Positions 1-9,781 are shown, counted from the stretch's first letter. The stretch is 64,000 nucleotides of DNA from Planococcus liqunii (GCF_030413595.1 NZ_CP129238.1:1550001-1614000), one strand, 5' to 3'. Notes: a model not told the origin generated them from the sequence alone. Translations and numbers: made by a program.

Positions 1-176
1 TATTGTATCGGCACTGCCACTTTTTTTCTATAATGAGATACCGCAATCCGCAGAGCTTATGCGTTCTGCAGGCTGTTTGTTTATCGAATCGGACTTTGCG
101 GCCCCATACAATTCCACCTTTTTTAAAAGGTGGGTTTATTGGCCGTTAAAGAGCGTTAAAGAAGGGGAGAAAAGAT
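1..176 (+). other. Upstream region of the mre operon
   Basis: No convincing gene is visible. A perfect TATAAT lies at 29-34 and could be a -10 box, but no good -35 is placed 16-18 bases upstream of it. An inverted repeat at 114-133 (CCACCTTTT/AAAAGGTGG, TT between the arms) could form a leader hairpin; it has no trailing T run, so it is not a clear terminator. A purine-rich ribosome binding site (GAAGGGGAG, about 161-169) precedes mreB. Confidence 0.4.
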
Positions 177-1205
177 GTGTTTGGAATCGGATCCAGAGAT
201 GTAGGCATCGATTTAGGTACGGCCAATACATTAGTTTTTATCAAAAATCAAGGCATCGTGCTGCGGGAACCTTCTGTAGTCGCTAAAAATACGAATACGG
301 GCGATATCGTCGCCGTCGGGGAATACGCGCGCAATATGATTGGCCGCACGCCGGCGTCGATCGTAGCAATCCGCCCGATGAAAGACGGCGTCATTTCAGA
401 TTTCGATACAACGTCTCTCATGATCCGGCATTATTTGCAGACCGCGCTGAAAACAGCCGGCCGCTCATGGGGCAAACCGAATGTCATGATTTGCGTGCCG
501 TTTGGCATCACGTCCGTCGAAAAGCGGGCCATTAAAAATGCGGCCAGGCAAGCGGGGGCGCGGGAAGCGTTCACGATTGAAGAGCCGCTTGCTGCAGCCA
601 TCGGAGCAAATTTGCCGATTTGGGAACCTACTGGCAGTATGGTCGTCGATATTGGTGGCGGAACGACTGAAGTGGCCGTCATTTCGCTTGGCGGCATCGT
701 TGCCAGCCAATCGGTCCGGATTGCCGGCGATACGCTGGACATTGCCATTATCCACTACATTCGCAAAGCTTATAATGTAACGATCGGTGAGCGCACGGCA
801 GAGACGATTAAATGGACAATTGGGTCTGCGCGCACTGTTACAGATGCAGAAAAAAATGTTAAAATGGAAATCCGTGGGCGCGATTTGCTGACGGGCTTTC
901 CGAAAACGATTGAAATCAGTGCTGAAGAAATTGCCGAAGCCGTGAAAGAACCGGTGGCTTCGATACTGGATGCAGTAAAATCTACGCTTGAAATGACGCC
1001 GCCGGAACTCTCCGCGGATTTGATTGAGCGTGGCATCGTCTTGACCGGGGGCGGAGCTTTGCTCAAGAACCTGGACAAACTGATTTCAGACGAAACGAAT
1101 ATGCCGGTGATTGTGGCTGAAAATCCGCTCGATTGCGTCGCGATCGGGACTGGGAAAGCGCTCGACCATATAGAAGATTTTCGATACCAGCAATCACATA
1201 AATAA
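177..1205 (+). CDS. mreB: Rod shape-determining protein MreB
   Basis: Actin-like ATPase that polymerises under the membrane and positions the elongasome with MreC, MreD and RodA. The 342-residue length fits the family. Actin-fold nucleotide motifs are visible: [10 protein letters not shown] near residue 11 (phosphate 1), DIGGGTTEV at 158-166 (phosphate 2) and [11 protein letters not shown] near 284 (adenosine). The start is GTG at 177, eight bases after GGGGAG; an ATG at 175 is out of frame. It is followed directly by mreC and mreD, the normal order. It could be named as an Mbl or MreBH paralogue, but adjacency to mreCD favours MreB. Confidence 0.97.
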   Translation: MFGIGSRDVGIDLGTANTLVFIKNQGIVLREPSVVAKNTNTGDIVAVGEYARNMIGRTPASIVAIRPMKDGVISDFDTTSLMIRHYLQTALKTAGRSWGKPNVMICVPFGITSVEKRAIKNAARQAGAREAFTIEEPLAAAIGANLPIWEPTGSMVVDIGGGTTEVAVISLGGIVASQSVRIAGDTLDIAIIHYIRKAYNVTIGERTAETIKWTIGSARTVTDAEKNVKMEIRGRDLLTGFPKTIEISAEEIAEAVKEPVASILDAVKSTLEMTPPELSADLIERGIVLTGGGALLKNLDKLISDETNMPVIVAENPLDCVAIGTGKALDHIEDFRYQQSHK

Positions 1206-1219
1206 GGAGGATTGCCGCA

Positions 1220-2104
1220 ATGTTTCACTTTTTTTCAAACAAGCGGCTTATTTTGCTGCTGCTCGGCGTTATCCTGCTTGTTGCCCTAATTTCTTTTTCG
1301 CTTCGCGACCGCGATAATGTGTCGGCGCCGGAGCAAATGATCAAGGATGCCGTCGGAGCTGGCCAGATGGTTTTTTCCGTGCCAGCCCAATTTATCACGG
1401 GAATGTTCGATAATATAGACTCTCTTTTGAATACATATGAAGAAAATAAGTATTTGAAATCCCGTCTAGAAGAATTTGCAAGTGTACAGGCAGAAGTGAC
1501 CGACTTGCGCTCGGAAAATACTGAGTTAAAGACGCTGGTTGATAAAGAAGCCGATTTGCGCAGCTATAACCCGATCCAGGCGCAAGTAGTCGCCCGGAAC
1601 CCGGATCAATGGGAAGAAAAAATGATTATCAACAAAGGCACAGACGATGGCGTATCAGAAAACATGGCCGTCATGACGGCGCAAGGCCTCATTGGAAAAG
1701 TCACCTTGACGACACCCAACACCGCTACGGTAGAATTGATTTCGACCCAGAACCCGAACTACCGGGTTTCCGCCATGGTCATCGGCGGCAAAAAGAATGT
1801 CTTCGGCTTGATCGAAGGCTATGACGTGGAACGGCGCGAATTGCTCCTGAAACGGATTGACGCCGACATCAAACTTGAAAAAGGCCAGCAAGTCACTTCC
1901 AGCGGGCTCGGCGGCATTTTCCCGAAAGGCATCGTCATCGGCGAAATCACCGAGATTACCATTGATGAGTTTGGTTTGACGCAGCTTGTCTATGTGAAAC
2001 CCGCTGCCGACTTTACATTGCTGAACCATGTGGTGATCGCAGACCGCGTATTGCCGGAAGTGGACGGGGAAGACAACGGCGTGATCAAGGATGATGAATC
2101 ATGA
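1220..2104 (+). CDS. mreC: Rod shape-determining protein MreC
   Basis: Bitopic membrane protein that links the MreB filament to extracytoplasmic wall synthases. Residues 8-26 form one hydrophobic helix (LILLLLGVILLVALISF), then a coiled-coil stretch at about 65-105, then the beta-rich MreC core with the typical NKGTDDGV and GLIGKV segments. An AAGGAGG site at 1204-1210 overlaps the mreB stop and sets the ATG start. The stop overlaps mreD by four bases (ATGA), so the two are probably translationally coupled. Confidence 0.96.
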   Translation: MFHFFSNKRLILLLLGVILLVALISFSLRDRDNVSAPEQMIKDAVGAGQMVFSVPAQFITGMFDNIDSLLNTYEENKYLKSRLEEFASVQAEVTDLRSENTELKTLVDKEADLRSYNPIQAQVVARNPDQWEEKMIINKGTDDGVSENMAVMTAQGLIGKVTLTTPNTATVELISTQNPNYRVSAMVIGGKKNVFGLIEGYDVERRELLLKRIDADIKLEKGQQVTSSGLGGIFPKGIVIGEITEITIDEFGLTQLVYVKPAADFTLLNHVVIADRVLPEVDGEDNGVIKDDES

Positions 2105-2646
2105 AACGGTTCTGGATTCCGCTGATCGGCCTCGCCTTGTTTTATTTGGAGCCGGTGTTTGGCATGTTTTCGCCATTGACGATTGATGGAGACTATTATT
2201 ACGTCGTACCGCGGTTTTTGATCATGTTTTTGATTTTTGTGTCGATTTTTCACAACACAAAACACGCGATGCTGTACGGATTATTCTTCGGGCTCTTGTA
2301 TGATGTGTTCTTCATCGATATAATTGGACTATATTCGTTTTTGTATCCTGCACTTTGTGTGGTTGCAGGATACATCGTGAAAAACATCGAACGCAATTTA
2401 GTGGTCGCAACGATCATCGCATTGGCACTGACGGTTGTATTTGAATTCGTGCTGTATCAGTTTTTCTCCTTGATTGGGCTGACTTCGATTTCAATCGGCG
2501 CTTTTTTGAATATGCGCCTCCTGCCGTCGATGATTGCGAACTTGCTGTTTTTGATCGTGCTTGGCTGGGCATTCCGGTCGGTTATGGTCCGCCGGATGTT
2601 CGAACAGAAAAAAAGCCTGACCTTGTCACGGTTTTACAATCAATAA
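2101..2646 (+). CDS. mreD: Rod shape-determining protein MreD
   Basis: Small polytopic membrane protein of the elongasome, partner of MreC. The 181 residues are mostly hydrophobic, with about five membrane segments, beginning MKRFWIPLIGLALFYLEPVF. It starts inside the mreC stop codon (ATGA overlap). Position and hydropathy support the call more than any motif, because MreD is poorly conserved. Confidence 0.93.
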   Translation: MKRFWIPLIGLALFYLEPVFGMFSPLTIDGDYYYVVPRFLIMFLIFVSIFHNTKHAMLYGLFFGLLYDVFFIDIIGLYSFLYPALCVVAGYIVKNIERNLVVATIIALALTVVFEFVLYQFFSLIGLTSISIGAFLNMRLLPSMIANLLFLIVLGWAFRSVMVRRMFEQKKSLTLSRFYNQ

Positions 2647-2647
2647 A

Positions 2648-2703
2648 CTCCCGCCTCTTCAAGCGGGAGACCCTGGCTGGCGGAGCTTGAATGCCCGCTA
2701 GCC
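2648..2703 (+). other. Two hairpins between mreD and minC
   Basis: CTCCCGC (2648-2654) pairs with GCGGGAG (2663-2669). A second imperfect stem runs GGCTGGCGG (2675-2683) against CCCGCTAGCC (2694-2703). Neither is followed by a T run, so they look like a processing, stability or weak attenuation element rather than a classic terminator. Confidence 0.45.
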
Positions 2704-2745
2704 GATGCTGTAGTTTATTATTATGGAAGCGCAGGTGACACATTT

Positions 2746-3411
2746 TTGAAGAATCTTGTCTATATCAAAGGGACGAACAAAGGGCTCGTACTGCAGCTCG
2801 ACGACCAGTGTTCTTACACCGATCTGCTGAAAGAGCTGCAGGCAAAGGTGTCGGACCCTGCGCTGGAAGGCAGTGCGGAAGTACAGATTTCTCTGGGCAA
2901 TCGTTATTGCACTGAGGCCCAGATCAAAGAAATTACCGAAGTGACTCAAAAAGGCACTGAATTGCAGGTAGTGGGCGTGAAAAGCGATATCATAACGGTT
3001 GCCGAATGCACTCAGCGGGTATTGGAACAGCAGTCGGAAACGTACGTCGGCATTGTCCGTTCGGGCCAAGTGGTCAAAGCGGACGGCGACCTCGTTGTCG
3101 TAGGCGACGTCAATCCGAACGGCCGCATAGTGGCCGGCGGCAATATTTACGTCCTCGGGCGCCTGAAAGGCATCGCACACGCAGGAGCCAATGGCAATCG
3201 CGACGCGGTTATCGCTGCCTCGTGGCTGGAAGCGACGCATCTGCAAATTGATGATATGCTGGAAATCATGACGGATGAGCTAACGGTATTATCGGAACAA
3301 CCGGAAATGGAATGCGCTTACTTACATAAGAGTGGCAGCATCATCATTGATCGTTTACAGGAATTGCGGTTCTTACGGCCGGAAATTTCAACGTTTAAAG
3401 GAGGAAGCTAA
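2746..3411 (+). CDS. minC: Septum site-determining protein MinC
   Basis: Inhibitor of FtsZ ring assembly, recruited to the membrane by MinD. The 221 residues show the two-domain layout: an N-terminal FtsZ-interacting domain (about 1-100) and a C-terminal right-handed beta-helix, with the glycine-rich turns of GDLVVVGDVNPNG and GRIVAGGNIYVLGRL at about 115-150. The start is TTG at 2746, chosen because AGGTG lies nine bases upstream; the ATG at 2723 is out of frame. minD follows after one base, so the pair is one transcription unit. Confidence 0.95.
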   Translation: MKNLVYIKGTNKGLVLQLDDQCSYTDLLKELQAKVSDPALEGSAEVQISLGNRYCTEAQIKEITEVTQKGTELQVVGVKSDIITVAECTQRVLEQQSETYVGIVRSGQVVKADGDLVVVGDVNPNGRIVAGGNIYVLGRLKGIAHAGANGNRDAVIAASWLEATHLQIDDMLEIMTDELTVLSEQPEMECAYLHKSGSIIIDRLQELRFLRPEISTFKGGS

Positions 3412-3412
3412 T

Positions 3413-4216
3413 GTGGGAGAAGCTATAGTTATTACATCAGGTAAGGGAGGCGTCGGAAAGACGACGACAACCGCCAATCTCGGAACTGCATTGGCTCTTC
3501 AAGGGAAAAAGGTCTGCTTGATCGATACGGATATCGGTTTGCGCAATTTAGATGTTATTTTAGGGCTTGAAAACCGCATCATCTACGATTTGATCGATGT
3601 GCTCGAAGGGCGCTGCAAAGTGCATCAGGCGCTTGTCAAAGACAAACGTTTTGATGACATGCTGTATCTTTTGCCGGCTGCGCAAACAGCCGACAAAAAT
3701 GATGTCAATCCGGAACAGATGAAAGAATTGGTGACGGAACTCAAGAAAGATTATGATTTCGTCATCATCGACTGCCCGGCAGGCATCGAGCAAGGCTATA
3801 AAAATGCCGTTGCCGGCGCCGACAAGGCCATCGTCGTGACAACACCTGAAATTTCAGCGGTCCGCGACGCTGACCGCATCATCGGCCTATTGGAACTTGA
3901 AGAAAACATTGAGCCGCCGAAATTGATCATCAACCGCATTCGCCAGCATTTGATGAATTCCGGCGAGTCAATGGACGTCAATGAAATCACAACGCATTTG
4001 TCGATCGATCTTCTTGGCATCGTAGCCGACGAAGAATCGGTCATCTCGAGTTCGAACCGCGGTGAACCGGTTGTCATGGATCCGACAAACCGTGCCGCTA
4101 TCGGCTACCGCAACATCGCACGCCGGATTCTCGGCGAATCGGTGCCGTTGATGACGATGGACAAGAAAAACCAAAACTTCTTCTCGAAAGTCAAATCGAT
4201 TTTCGCGAAATCATAA
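3413..4216 (+). CDS. minD: Septum site-determining protein MinD
   Basis: ParA/MinD-type membrane-binding ATPase that activates MinC at the cell poles. The deviant Walker A motif GKGGVGKTTTT starts near residue 10, DTDIGLRNLDVILG follows near 38, and the C terminus (NFFSKVKSIFAKS) resembles the amphipathic membrane-targeting helix. The start is GTG at 3413, preceded by AAAGGAGG at 3397-3404 and giving 267 residues, the normal MinD length; a longer in-frame extension into minC is rejected. In Bacillus, spoIVFAB follow minCD; here they are absent. Confidence 0.97.
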   Translation: MGEAIVITSGKGGVGKTTTTANLGTALALQGKKVCLIDTDIGLRNLDVILGLENRIIYDLIDVLEGRCKVHQALVKDKRFDDMLYLLPAAQTADKNDVNPEQMKELVTELKKDYDFVIIDCPAGIEQGYKNAVAGADKAIVVTTPEISAVRDADRIIGLLELEENIEPPKLIINRIRQHLMNSGESMDVNEITTHLSIDLLGIVADEESVISSSNRGEPVVMDPTNRAAIGYRNIARRILGESVPLMTMDKKNQNFFSKVKSIFAKS

Positions 4217-4224
4217 AATGAGAG

Positions 4225-4250
4225 CCCCTGCAGAGATGCGGGGGTTTTTT
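4225..4250 (+). terminator. Terminator after minCD
   Basis: CCCCTGCA pairs with TGCGGGGG around a GAGA loop (8-bp stem, one G-T pair) and is followed by six Ts. Confidence 0.9.
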
Positions 4251-4270
4251 CGAACCTTAGGAGGTGTACT

Positions 4271-5209
4271 TTGAACGATCACTTATTGGCGCAAATGATC
4301 ATAGCAGAACGGCTCTCAAAGAACCATCGTTCGTGGCAGCACCTTGCCGCTGACTTGAAAAACTCACTTGCAGGTGCAAGCGGGGAATCGCGGACGCTTG
4401 CTTTATTGAAACGGGAACTTGATTTGAAAGCAGACCCGATTATCTTAACGGATTTATCACTGCCCTATAAAGAAGGCTATGCACAAATTGATCTTCTTTT
4501 ATTGCATCAAGGGTTTATTTGTGTGGTTGAAGTGAAAAATATAAAAGGAGAATTCTTTTTTGATTCCGATAATTTTCAATTTCACCGGAGGATTGATGGC
4601 CGCCTGGAAGGTATGAGAAATCCCGAGTCGCAATTGCATCGGGCTGTGAAAGCTGCGGAAAAAATTTTAGCTGTGCCGGTCCATGGCGTAATTGTTTTGG
4701 CTAGCCGTTCTGGAAGAGTGGTAGAAGGCCCTAAGAATTACCCTGTGGTGTCATTGGACTATTTGCCTTTTTATTTAGAAGAGTTGGTTGAAAAGAATGG
4801 CCCTTTTGAAATTGAGGCCTTGCACCGAAAGTTGAAATCTTTGTCCATAAAACGTTTTCTTCCGAATTTGTTCGAGCGTTATCAAATCTCAGAAGATTCC
4901 CTGCGGCTTGGCGTTACGTGTCCCAAATGCCGGGACCATTCATTGAGCAGAGCGAATAGAAAATGGAAATGCATGCGATGCAGCTGTTCGTTCAATGATG
5001 CTCATGAAGTGACATTGCAAGAATACGCAGTCCTTTTTGGAGACGAGCTGCCCACGCAATTTGCTTATAAATTACTCGGCGTGGAGGATAAATATTTATT
5101 GTATCGCTTGCTGGAAAAGTCGGCGCTTCAAGGAAGCGAACGTGGAAAGCGCTGGATCGTGCCGCAGCGTGAGCTGTTGCAGGCGTATTTTAGTAGTATA
5201 TATCGGTGA
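4271..5209 (+). CDS. NERD-domain nuclease-related protein
   Basis: Predicted nuclease-related protein of unknown role. The NERD fold is suggested by QIDLLLLHQGFICVVEVKN, with candidate catalytic residues D74, E87 and K89 in the D...ExK pattern. The C-terminal part carries a four-cysteine zinc ribbon (C217, C220, C234, C237). The start is TTG at 4271, preceded by TAGGAGGTG. It stands alone between the minCD terminator and the L21 promoter, where sporulating Bacillus has spoIVFA-spoIVFB. Its A+T-richer codons compared with its neighbours suggest a later arrival. NERD proteins have been linked to DNA processing or defence, but nothing here decides that. Confidence 0.8.
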   Translation: MNDHLLAQMIIAERLSKNHRSWQHLAADLKNSLAGASGESRTLALLKRELDLKADPIILTDLSLPYKEGYAQIDLLLLHQGFICVVEVKNIKGEFFFDSDNFQFHRRIDGRLEGMRNPESQLHRAVKAAEKILAVPVHGVIVLASRSGRVVEGPKNYPVVSLDYLPFYLEELVEKNGPFEIEALHRKLKSLSIKRFLPNLFERYQISEDSLRLGVTCPKCRDHSLSRANRKWKCMRCSCSFNDAHEVTLQEYAVLFGDELPTQFAYKLLGVEDKYLLYRLLEKSALQGSERGKRWIVPQRELLQAYFSSIYR

Positions 5210-5284
5210 ACGCACCTGAAAGTTGAAGTTTCGCACCTCGCGCACAATTTACCGCACCTCAGCAACGAAAGACCGCACCTCAAA
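5205..5284. repeat. 21-bp-period array, core word CGCACCT
   Basis: The heptamer CGCACCT occurs at 5211, 5232, 5253 and 5274, exactly 21 bp apart each time, with non-conserved spacers. The array begins at the stop of the NERD gene and ends before the rplU promoter. No inverted repeat or T run is present. It belongs to the same class as the arrays near 9782, 35971 and 44905. Confidence 0.8.
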
Positions 5285-5334
5285 CCGAAATCTCCGGACG
5301 CAGCAAAACAATGCCGCTTACTTTCAAATATTGG

Positions 5335-5363
5335 TTGACGCGACCTTTGTCGCATGGTATTAT
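5335..5363 (+). promoter_or_regulatory. Promoter of the rplU operon
   Basis: TTGACG (5335-5340), a 17-base spacer and TATTAT (5358-5363), with an extended -10 TG at 5355-5356. This is a strong SigA-type promoter and places the transcript start near 5370. Confidence 0.8.
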
Positions 5364-5369
5364 TTTAAT

Positions 5370-5480
5370 GTTATGTTTGTAGCGCACCTGTGCTACAACC
5401 GCTCGAATCAGGTTATGTAAGAATCCGCAGCAATGCCGATCACCTGAATAGGCGAGTCTTAGTCTAAGAGGAGGTGCAAG
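5370..5480 (+). ncRNA. Ribosomal protein L21 leader RNA
   Basis: The ~110-base 5' untranslated region of rplU matches the position and length of the L21 leader known in Firmicutes, thought to be an autoregulatory site. Hairpins are visible: TTGTAGC (5377) with GCTACAA (5392-5398), and TCAGGT with ACCTGA further on, ending at the ribosome binding site AGAGGAGGTG. The family call rests on context and structure; a covariance search would confirm it. Confidence 0.65.
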
Positions 5481-5483
5481 GAT

Positions 5484-5792
5484 ATGTACGCAATTATTGA
5501 AACTGGTGGTAAACAAATCAAAGTTGAAGCGGGCCAAGAGATCTACGTTGAGAAATTGAACGGAGAAGCTGGTGACGTTATCACATTTGACAAAGTTTTA
5601 TTCGTAGGTGGAGAAGACGCTAAAGTTGGTGTTCCTTTCGTTGAAGGTGCTACTGTAACTGCTAAAGTTGCAAAACACGGCAAGCAAAAGAAAATCACTG
5701 TCTTCAAATACAAAGCGAAAAAGAACTATCACAAAAAACAAGGTCATCGTCAGCCATACACGAAATTGACTGTCGACGCGATCAACCTGTAA
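5484..5792 (+). CDS. rplU: 50S ribosomal protein L21
   Basis: Large-subunit ribosomal protein that binds 23S rRNA. The 102 residues begin [18 protein letters not shown] and end with the conserved basic segment [18 protein letters not shown] strong GAGGAGGTG site precedes the ATG. It is the first gene of the L21-Prp-L27 operon. The base composition follows highly expressed codon preferences, unlike most neighbours. Confidence 0.98.
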   Translation: MYAIIETGGKQIKVEAGQEIYVEKLNGEAGDVITFDKVLFVGGEDAKVGVPFVEGATVTAKVAKHGKQKKITVFKYKAKKNYHKKQGHRQPYTKLTVDAINL

Positions 5793-5795
5793 GAC

Positions 5796-6429
<634 letters not shown>

Positions 6430-6440
6430 TACAAAACGAA

Positions 6441-6470
6441 AAGGGCTGCGCTTGCAGCCCTTTTTCTTTT
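6441..6470 (+). terminator. Terminator after rpmA
   Basis: AAGGGCTGC pairs with GCAGCCCTT around GCTT (9-bp stem), followed by a T-rich tract to 6470. Confidence 0.92.
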
Positions 6471-6531
6471 TCAGGAAATTCCCGCGGAATCTTGTTATAC
6501 TGATAAAAGAAGCTAAAACGGGACGTGACTT

Positions 6532-7047
6532 ATGAAAGAGACGAAAACGGTGGCACAATCGCTTCGGCATGCGCGCCATGACTTCTTGAATGAATTGCAA
6601 TTGATCAATATGTATTTGGATCTGGGACGGCAGGAAGAGGCCCAAGCGATTATTCGCTCGCATGCCGAAGCGGCTGTGCATCTGAGCCGGTTGTCCGGCT
6701 TGAAGATGCCGATGACTGAGGAGTGGCTGCTGCTCTCGAAGTGGCAGCACCCGGAATTTCATTTTCAAGTGGAGTGCCTGGCGACTAAAGGGATCACGGA
6801 AAAAGATGCGGCGTTTCTGGCTGTGCTGGAACAATTCGTGCACACCGCAGGGCCGAAGCTGGATCCGTATGCCGAGTACGCAGGGTTGATCCTTTTGAAA
6901 AATGAAGGCGAGTCGTTGACGATGGAATTAGCTTTGAACGGAAACTGGACGGATTTTGAGATTCCGGAAGTTTCAAATTTACACGCTGTAAAAGAGTGCG
7001 GTCCGGATGGCTTACGGGTCACGGTACGCGCACAGATGGAGGGATAA
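6532..7047 (+). CDS. spo0B: Spo0B-like phosphotransferase
   Basis: Homologue of the sporulation phosphorelay protein that passes phosphate from Spo0F to Spo0A. The N-terminal helical hairpin holds the phospho-acceptor motif [10 protein letters not shown] with H16. The remaining ~120 residues are the weakly conserved ATPase-like lobe. At 171 residues it is somewhat shorter than the B. subtilis protein (about 190). It sits between rpmA and obgE, the standard place, with its stop one base before obgE. No other sporulation gene is visible in the window, so its present role is uncertain. Confidence 0.82.
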   Translation: MKETKTVAQSLRHARHDFLNELQLINMYLDLGRQEEAQAIIRSHAEAAVHLSRLSGLKMPMTEEWLLLSKWQHPEFHFQVECLATKGITEKDAAFLAVLEQFVHTAGPKLDPYAEYAGLILLKNEGESLTMELALNGNWTDFEIPEVSNLHAVKECGPDGLRVTVRAQMEG

Positions 7048-7048
7048 T

Positions 7049-8338
7049 ATGTTTGTCGATCACGTAAAAGTTTATGTTAGAGGTGGCGACGGCGGGGACG
7101 GTATGGTTGCGTTCCGCCGCGAAAAATATGTACCAAATGGCGGTCCTGCAGGCGGCGACGGCGGAAAAGGTGGCGACATCGTCTTTATCGTTGAAGAAGG
7201 TTTGCGCACATTGATGGATTTCCGCTACAAGCGGATCTTTAAAGCCGACCGCGGAACACACGGCATGAGCTCTAATAAACACGGCGCGAAAGCCGAAGAT
7301 ACATTTATCAAAGTTCCGCCGGGCACAGTCGTTAAAGACATCGATACCGGCGAAACGATTGCCGATTTGGTGGAACATGGCCAAACTGCGGTCATCGCAA
7401 AAGGCGGACGCGGAGGCAGAGGAAACTCCCGTTTCGCGACGCCTGCCAACCCGGCACCGGAACTGTCTGAAAAAGGCGAACCGGGCTATGAACGCAATGT
7501 AACCTTGGAATTGAAAGTTTTGGCGGATGCCGGACTAGTCGGATTCCCGAGTGTCGGTAAATCGACGCTATTGTCTGTTGTTTCTGCAGCAAAACCAAAA
7601 ATTGCGGAATACCACTTCACGACAATCGTGCCGAATCTTGGCATGGTCGAAACAGAAGACCACCGCAGCTTCGTCATGGCCGATCTTCCTGGATTGATTG
7701 AAGGCGCGCACCAAGGCGTTGGCCTTGGGCATCAGTTCCTGCGCCACATCGAACGCACACGTGTTATCGTGCACGTCATCGATATGTCCGCAATGGAAGG
7801 CCGCGATCCGTACGAGGATTATGTAACAATCAATGAAGAATTGCAGCAATACAATATGCGTTTGACGGAACGTCCGCAATTGATTGTCGCGAACAAAATG
7901 GATATGCCGGAGGCGGAAGAAAATTTGGCGAAATTCCGCGAGAAATTGCCGGAAGATGCCCGCATTTTCCCGATTTCTGCATTGAGCCGCAAAGGTTTGT
8001 CGAACTTGCTTCACGCCATCGCCGATCTATTGGAAGTCACAGAAGAATTCCCGTTGATCGACGAAGAAGCGGATGAATCAGAAAGCACGGTTCTCTACAA
8101 ACACGAATCGGATGCAGACGGTTTCGACATTACACGCGATCCGGACGGCGCGTATGTTTTGTCGGGCTATGCCATTGAGCGTTTATTCAAAATGACCGAT
8201 TTCTCAAGAGAAGACTCGATCCGCCGATTTGCCCGCCAGATGCGCGGCATGGGCATTGACGACGCACTGCGCGAACGCGGTGCTGAAAACGGCGATACAG
8301 TCCGCCTGCTTGAGTTTGAATTCGAATTTATGGACTGA
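7049..8338 (+). CDS. obgE: GTPase ObgE/CgtA
   Basis: Essential ribosome-associated GTPase acting in 50S assembly and stress control. Domains in order: glycine-rich Obg fold (1-158), G domain with GFPSVGKST at 165-173, DLPG near 212 and NKMD near 282, and a C-terminal OCT domain (about 350-429). The start is ATG at 7049, preceded by GGAGGG at the end of spo0B; an upstream in-frame ATG inside spo0B is rejected because the conserved [12 protein letters not shown] must be N-terminal. Confidence 0.97.
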   Translation: MFVDHVKVYVRGGDGGDGMVAFRREKYVPNGGPAGGDGGKGGDIVFIVEEGLRTLMDFRYKRIFKADRGTHGMSSNKHGAKAEDTFIKVPPGTVVKDIDTGETIADLVEHGQTAVIAKGGRGGRGNSRFATPANPAPELSEKGEPGYERNVTLELKVLADAGLVGFPSVGKSTLLSVVSAAKPKIAEYHFTTIVPNLGMVETEDHRSFVMADLPGLIEGAHQGVGLGHQFLRHIERTRVIVHVIDMSAMEGRDPYEDYVTINEELQQYNMRLTERPQLIVANKMDMPEAEENLAKFREKLPEDARIFPISALSRKGLSNLLHAIADLLEVTEEFPLIDEEADESESTVLYKHESDADGFDITRDPDGAYVLSGYAIERLFKMTDFSREDSIRRFARQMRGMGIDDALRERGAENGDTVRLLEFEFEFMD

Positions 8339-8392
8339 TAAGGGATTTCTCCCTAACCGGTTTTAGTTGCACTTTATTTGGAGGGTTGAGTA

Positions 8393-8845
8393 ATGAAGGA
8401 TATATCGGAACAACGGTTTTATTTAGTGCGCGAAGACGTTTTGACCGAGGCGATGCAGAAGACGCTGGAAGTCAAACGGCTGCTGCAGCGCGACCGCATG
8501 TCAATTTTGGATGCGGTCAATAAAACCGGTTTGTCTCGCTCGGCGTTTTATAAATATCGGGATGCGGTATTTCCATTCCATTCAATTGTGCGCGAGCGGA
8601 TCCTGACAGTGTTTCTTCAATTGGAAGACCGTTCCGGGACGCTTGCCACGCTTCTTCAAGCGGTAGCGGAAGCCCGCTGCAATATCCTGACCATCCACCA
8701 GACGATTCCGATTCAGGGGCGCGCCAATGTGACGCTGTCGCTGGACGTAACGGCGATGGAGATGGAACTGGATGTTTTTCTGCAGCAGTTGAAAAAACTC
8801 GATTTCGTCGAGTCGGCTGATATTGTATCAAGTGGATCATCATAA
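8393..8845 (+). CDS. pheB: ACT domain protein PheB
   Basis: Small regulatory-type protein (UPF0735 family). An N-terminal helix-turn-helix-like segment ([20 protein letters not shown], residues about 38-57) is followed by an ACT domain (about 72-147, starting [17 protein letters not shown]). ACT domains usually bind amino acids; linkage to pheA suggests a phenylalanine-related role, but the biochemical function is not established. It lies 14 bases upstream of pheA, with GAGGAG between. Confidence 0.92.
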   Translation: MKDISEQRFYLVREDVLTEAMQKTLEVKRLLQRDRMSILDAVNKTGLSRSAFYKYRDAVFPFHSIVRERILTVFLQLEDRSGTLATLLQAVAEARCNILTIHQTIPIQGRANVTLSLDVTAMEMELDVFLQQLKKLDFVESADIVSSGSS

Positions 8846-8859
8846 AGAGGAGTGGTTGG

Positions 8860-9732
8860 ATGGCTGGACAAACTGCAAAAAACCGAATTTCATATCTAGG
8901 ACCGGAAGCGTCGTTTACACATTTGGCGGCGCTCCGGGTTTTTCCGGAAGGCCAGCAGGTCCCGTTTGCAACAATTCCTGAATGCATTGAAGCAGTGGCA
9001 GAAGGCAGCGTCGATTACGCTGTCGTGCCGCTGGAAAATGCACTTGAAGGATCGGTTTCACTGACGGTCGATTACTTGTTCCATGAAGCACAATTATACG
9101 TGACGGCTGAAGTCCTTTCGCCGATTGGCCAGCATTTTCTGGTGCACCCGGACAATGCAAGCGCCGATTCGTTCGAAGCGATTTATTCGCATCCGCAAGC
9201 ATTGGCCCAAAGCCATAAATTTTTATATTATACATATAAAAACACGCCGCTCGAGCAGTACAGCTCGACGTCGGCTGCTGCGAAAATGGTGTCGGAACTG
9301 CCCGAGCGCCCAATTGCGGCCATTGGCAATGAATTCTCGGCGCAGAAATACGGCTTGACGATTCTGCACCGCGATATCCATGATTTCCATTTTAACCACA
9401 CACGCTTTTTCGTGCTGTCCAAAACCGATCATAAACTGGAAGTTCCGGGCCATGAAGGCCAGATCAAAACGACGCTGATGATTTCACCGCCAAAAGACGA
9501 CCGTTCGGGTGTCCTGCACCAGGTGCTGTCGGTATTCGCTTGGCGCCAGCTCAACTTGAGCAAAATCGAATCGCGTCCGTTGAAAACAGGCCTCGGCAAT
9601 TACTTCTTTATCATCGATGTGTTGGAAGACGAAAGCGCGACAATGATGCGCGGCGCGTTCGAAGAACTAGCCGCCATCGGCTGTGAAGTCAAAACGCTCG
9701 GTTCGTACTACACGTACCGCAACCAGGCATAA
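8860..9732 (+). CDS. pheA: Prephenate dehydratase
   Basis: Converts prephenate to phenylpyruvate in phenylalanine synthesis. The 290 residues comprise a catalytic domain starting SYLGPEASFTHLAAL with the TRF motif (NHTRFFVLS, about residue 178) and a C-terminal ACT domain (about 200-285). The allosteric ESRP motif is intact (KIESRPLKTGLGNYFF), so feedback inhibition by phenylalanine is expected. This is a monofunctional enzyme with no chorismate mutase domain. Confidence 0.96.
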   Translation: MAGQTAKNRISYLGPEASFTHLAALRVFPEGQQVPFATIPECIEAVAEGSVDYAVVPLENALEGSVSLTVDYLFHEAQLYVTAEVLSPIGQHFLVHPDNASADSFEAIYSHPQALAQSHKFLYYTYKNTPLEQYSSTSAAAKMVSELPERPIAAIGNEFSAQKYGLTILHRDIHDFHFNHTRFFVLSKTDHKLEVPGHEGQIKTTLMISPPKDDRSGVLHQVLSVFAWRQLNLSKIESRPLKTGLGNYFFIIDVLEDESATMMRGAFEELAAIGCEVKTLGSYYTYRNQA

Positions 9733-9737
9733 AGAAA

Positions 9738-9771
9738 TCCCCGCAGCGAATGTGCTGTGGGGAATTTTTTT
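9738..9771 (+). terminator. Terminator after pheA
   Basis: CCCCGCAGC (9739-9747) pairs with GCTGTGGGG (9754-9762), one G-T pair, followed by seven Ts. Confidence 0.92.
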
Positions 9772-9781
9772 GTCGAAAAAT

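Noticed and set aside
59..286. Reading frame overlapping the mreB start in another frame
   Set aside because: It continues out of frame into the well-conserved MreB N terminus, has no family features and has no ribosome site.
3332..3412. N-terminal extension of MinD starting inside minC
   Set aside because: The ribosome site AAAGGAGG at 3397-3404 points to GTG 3413, and the resulting 267 residues match known MinD proteins.
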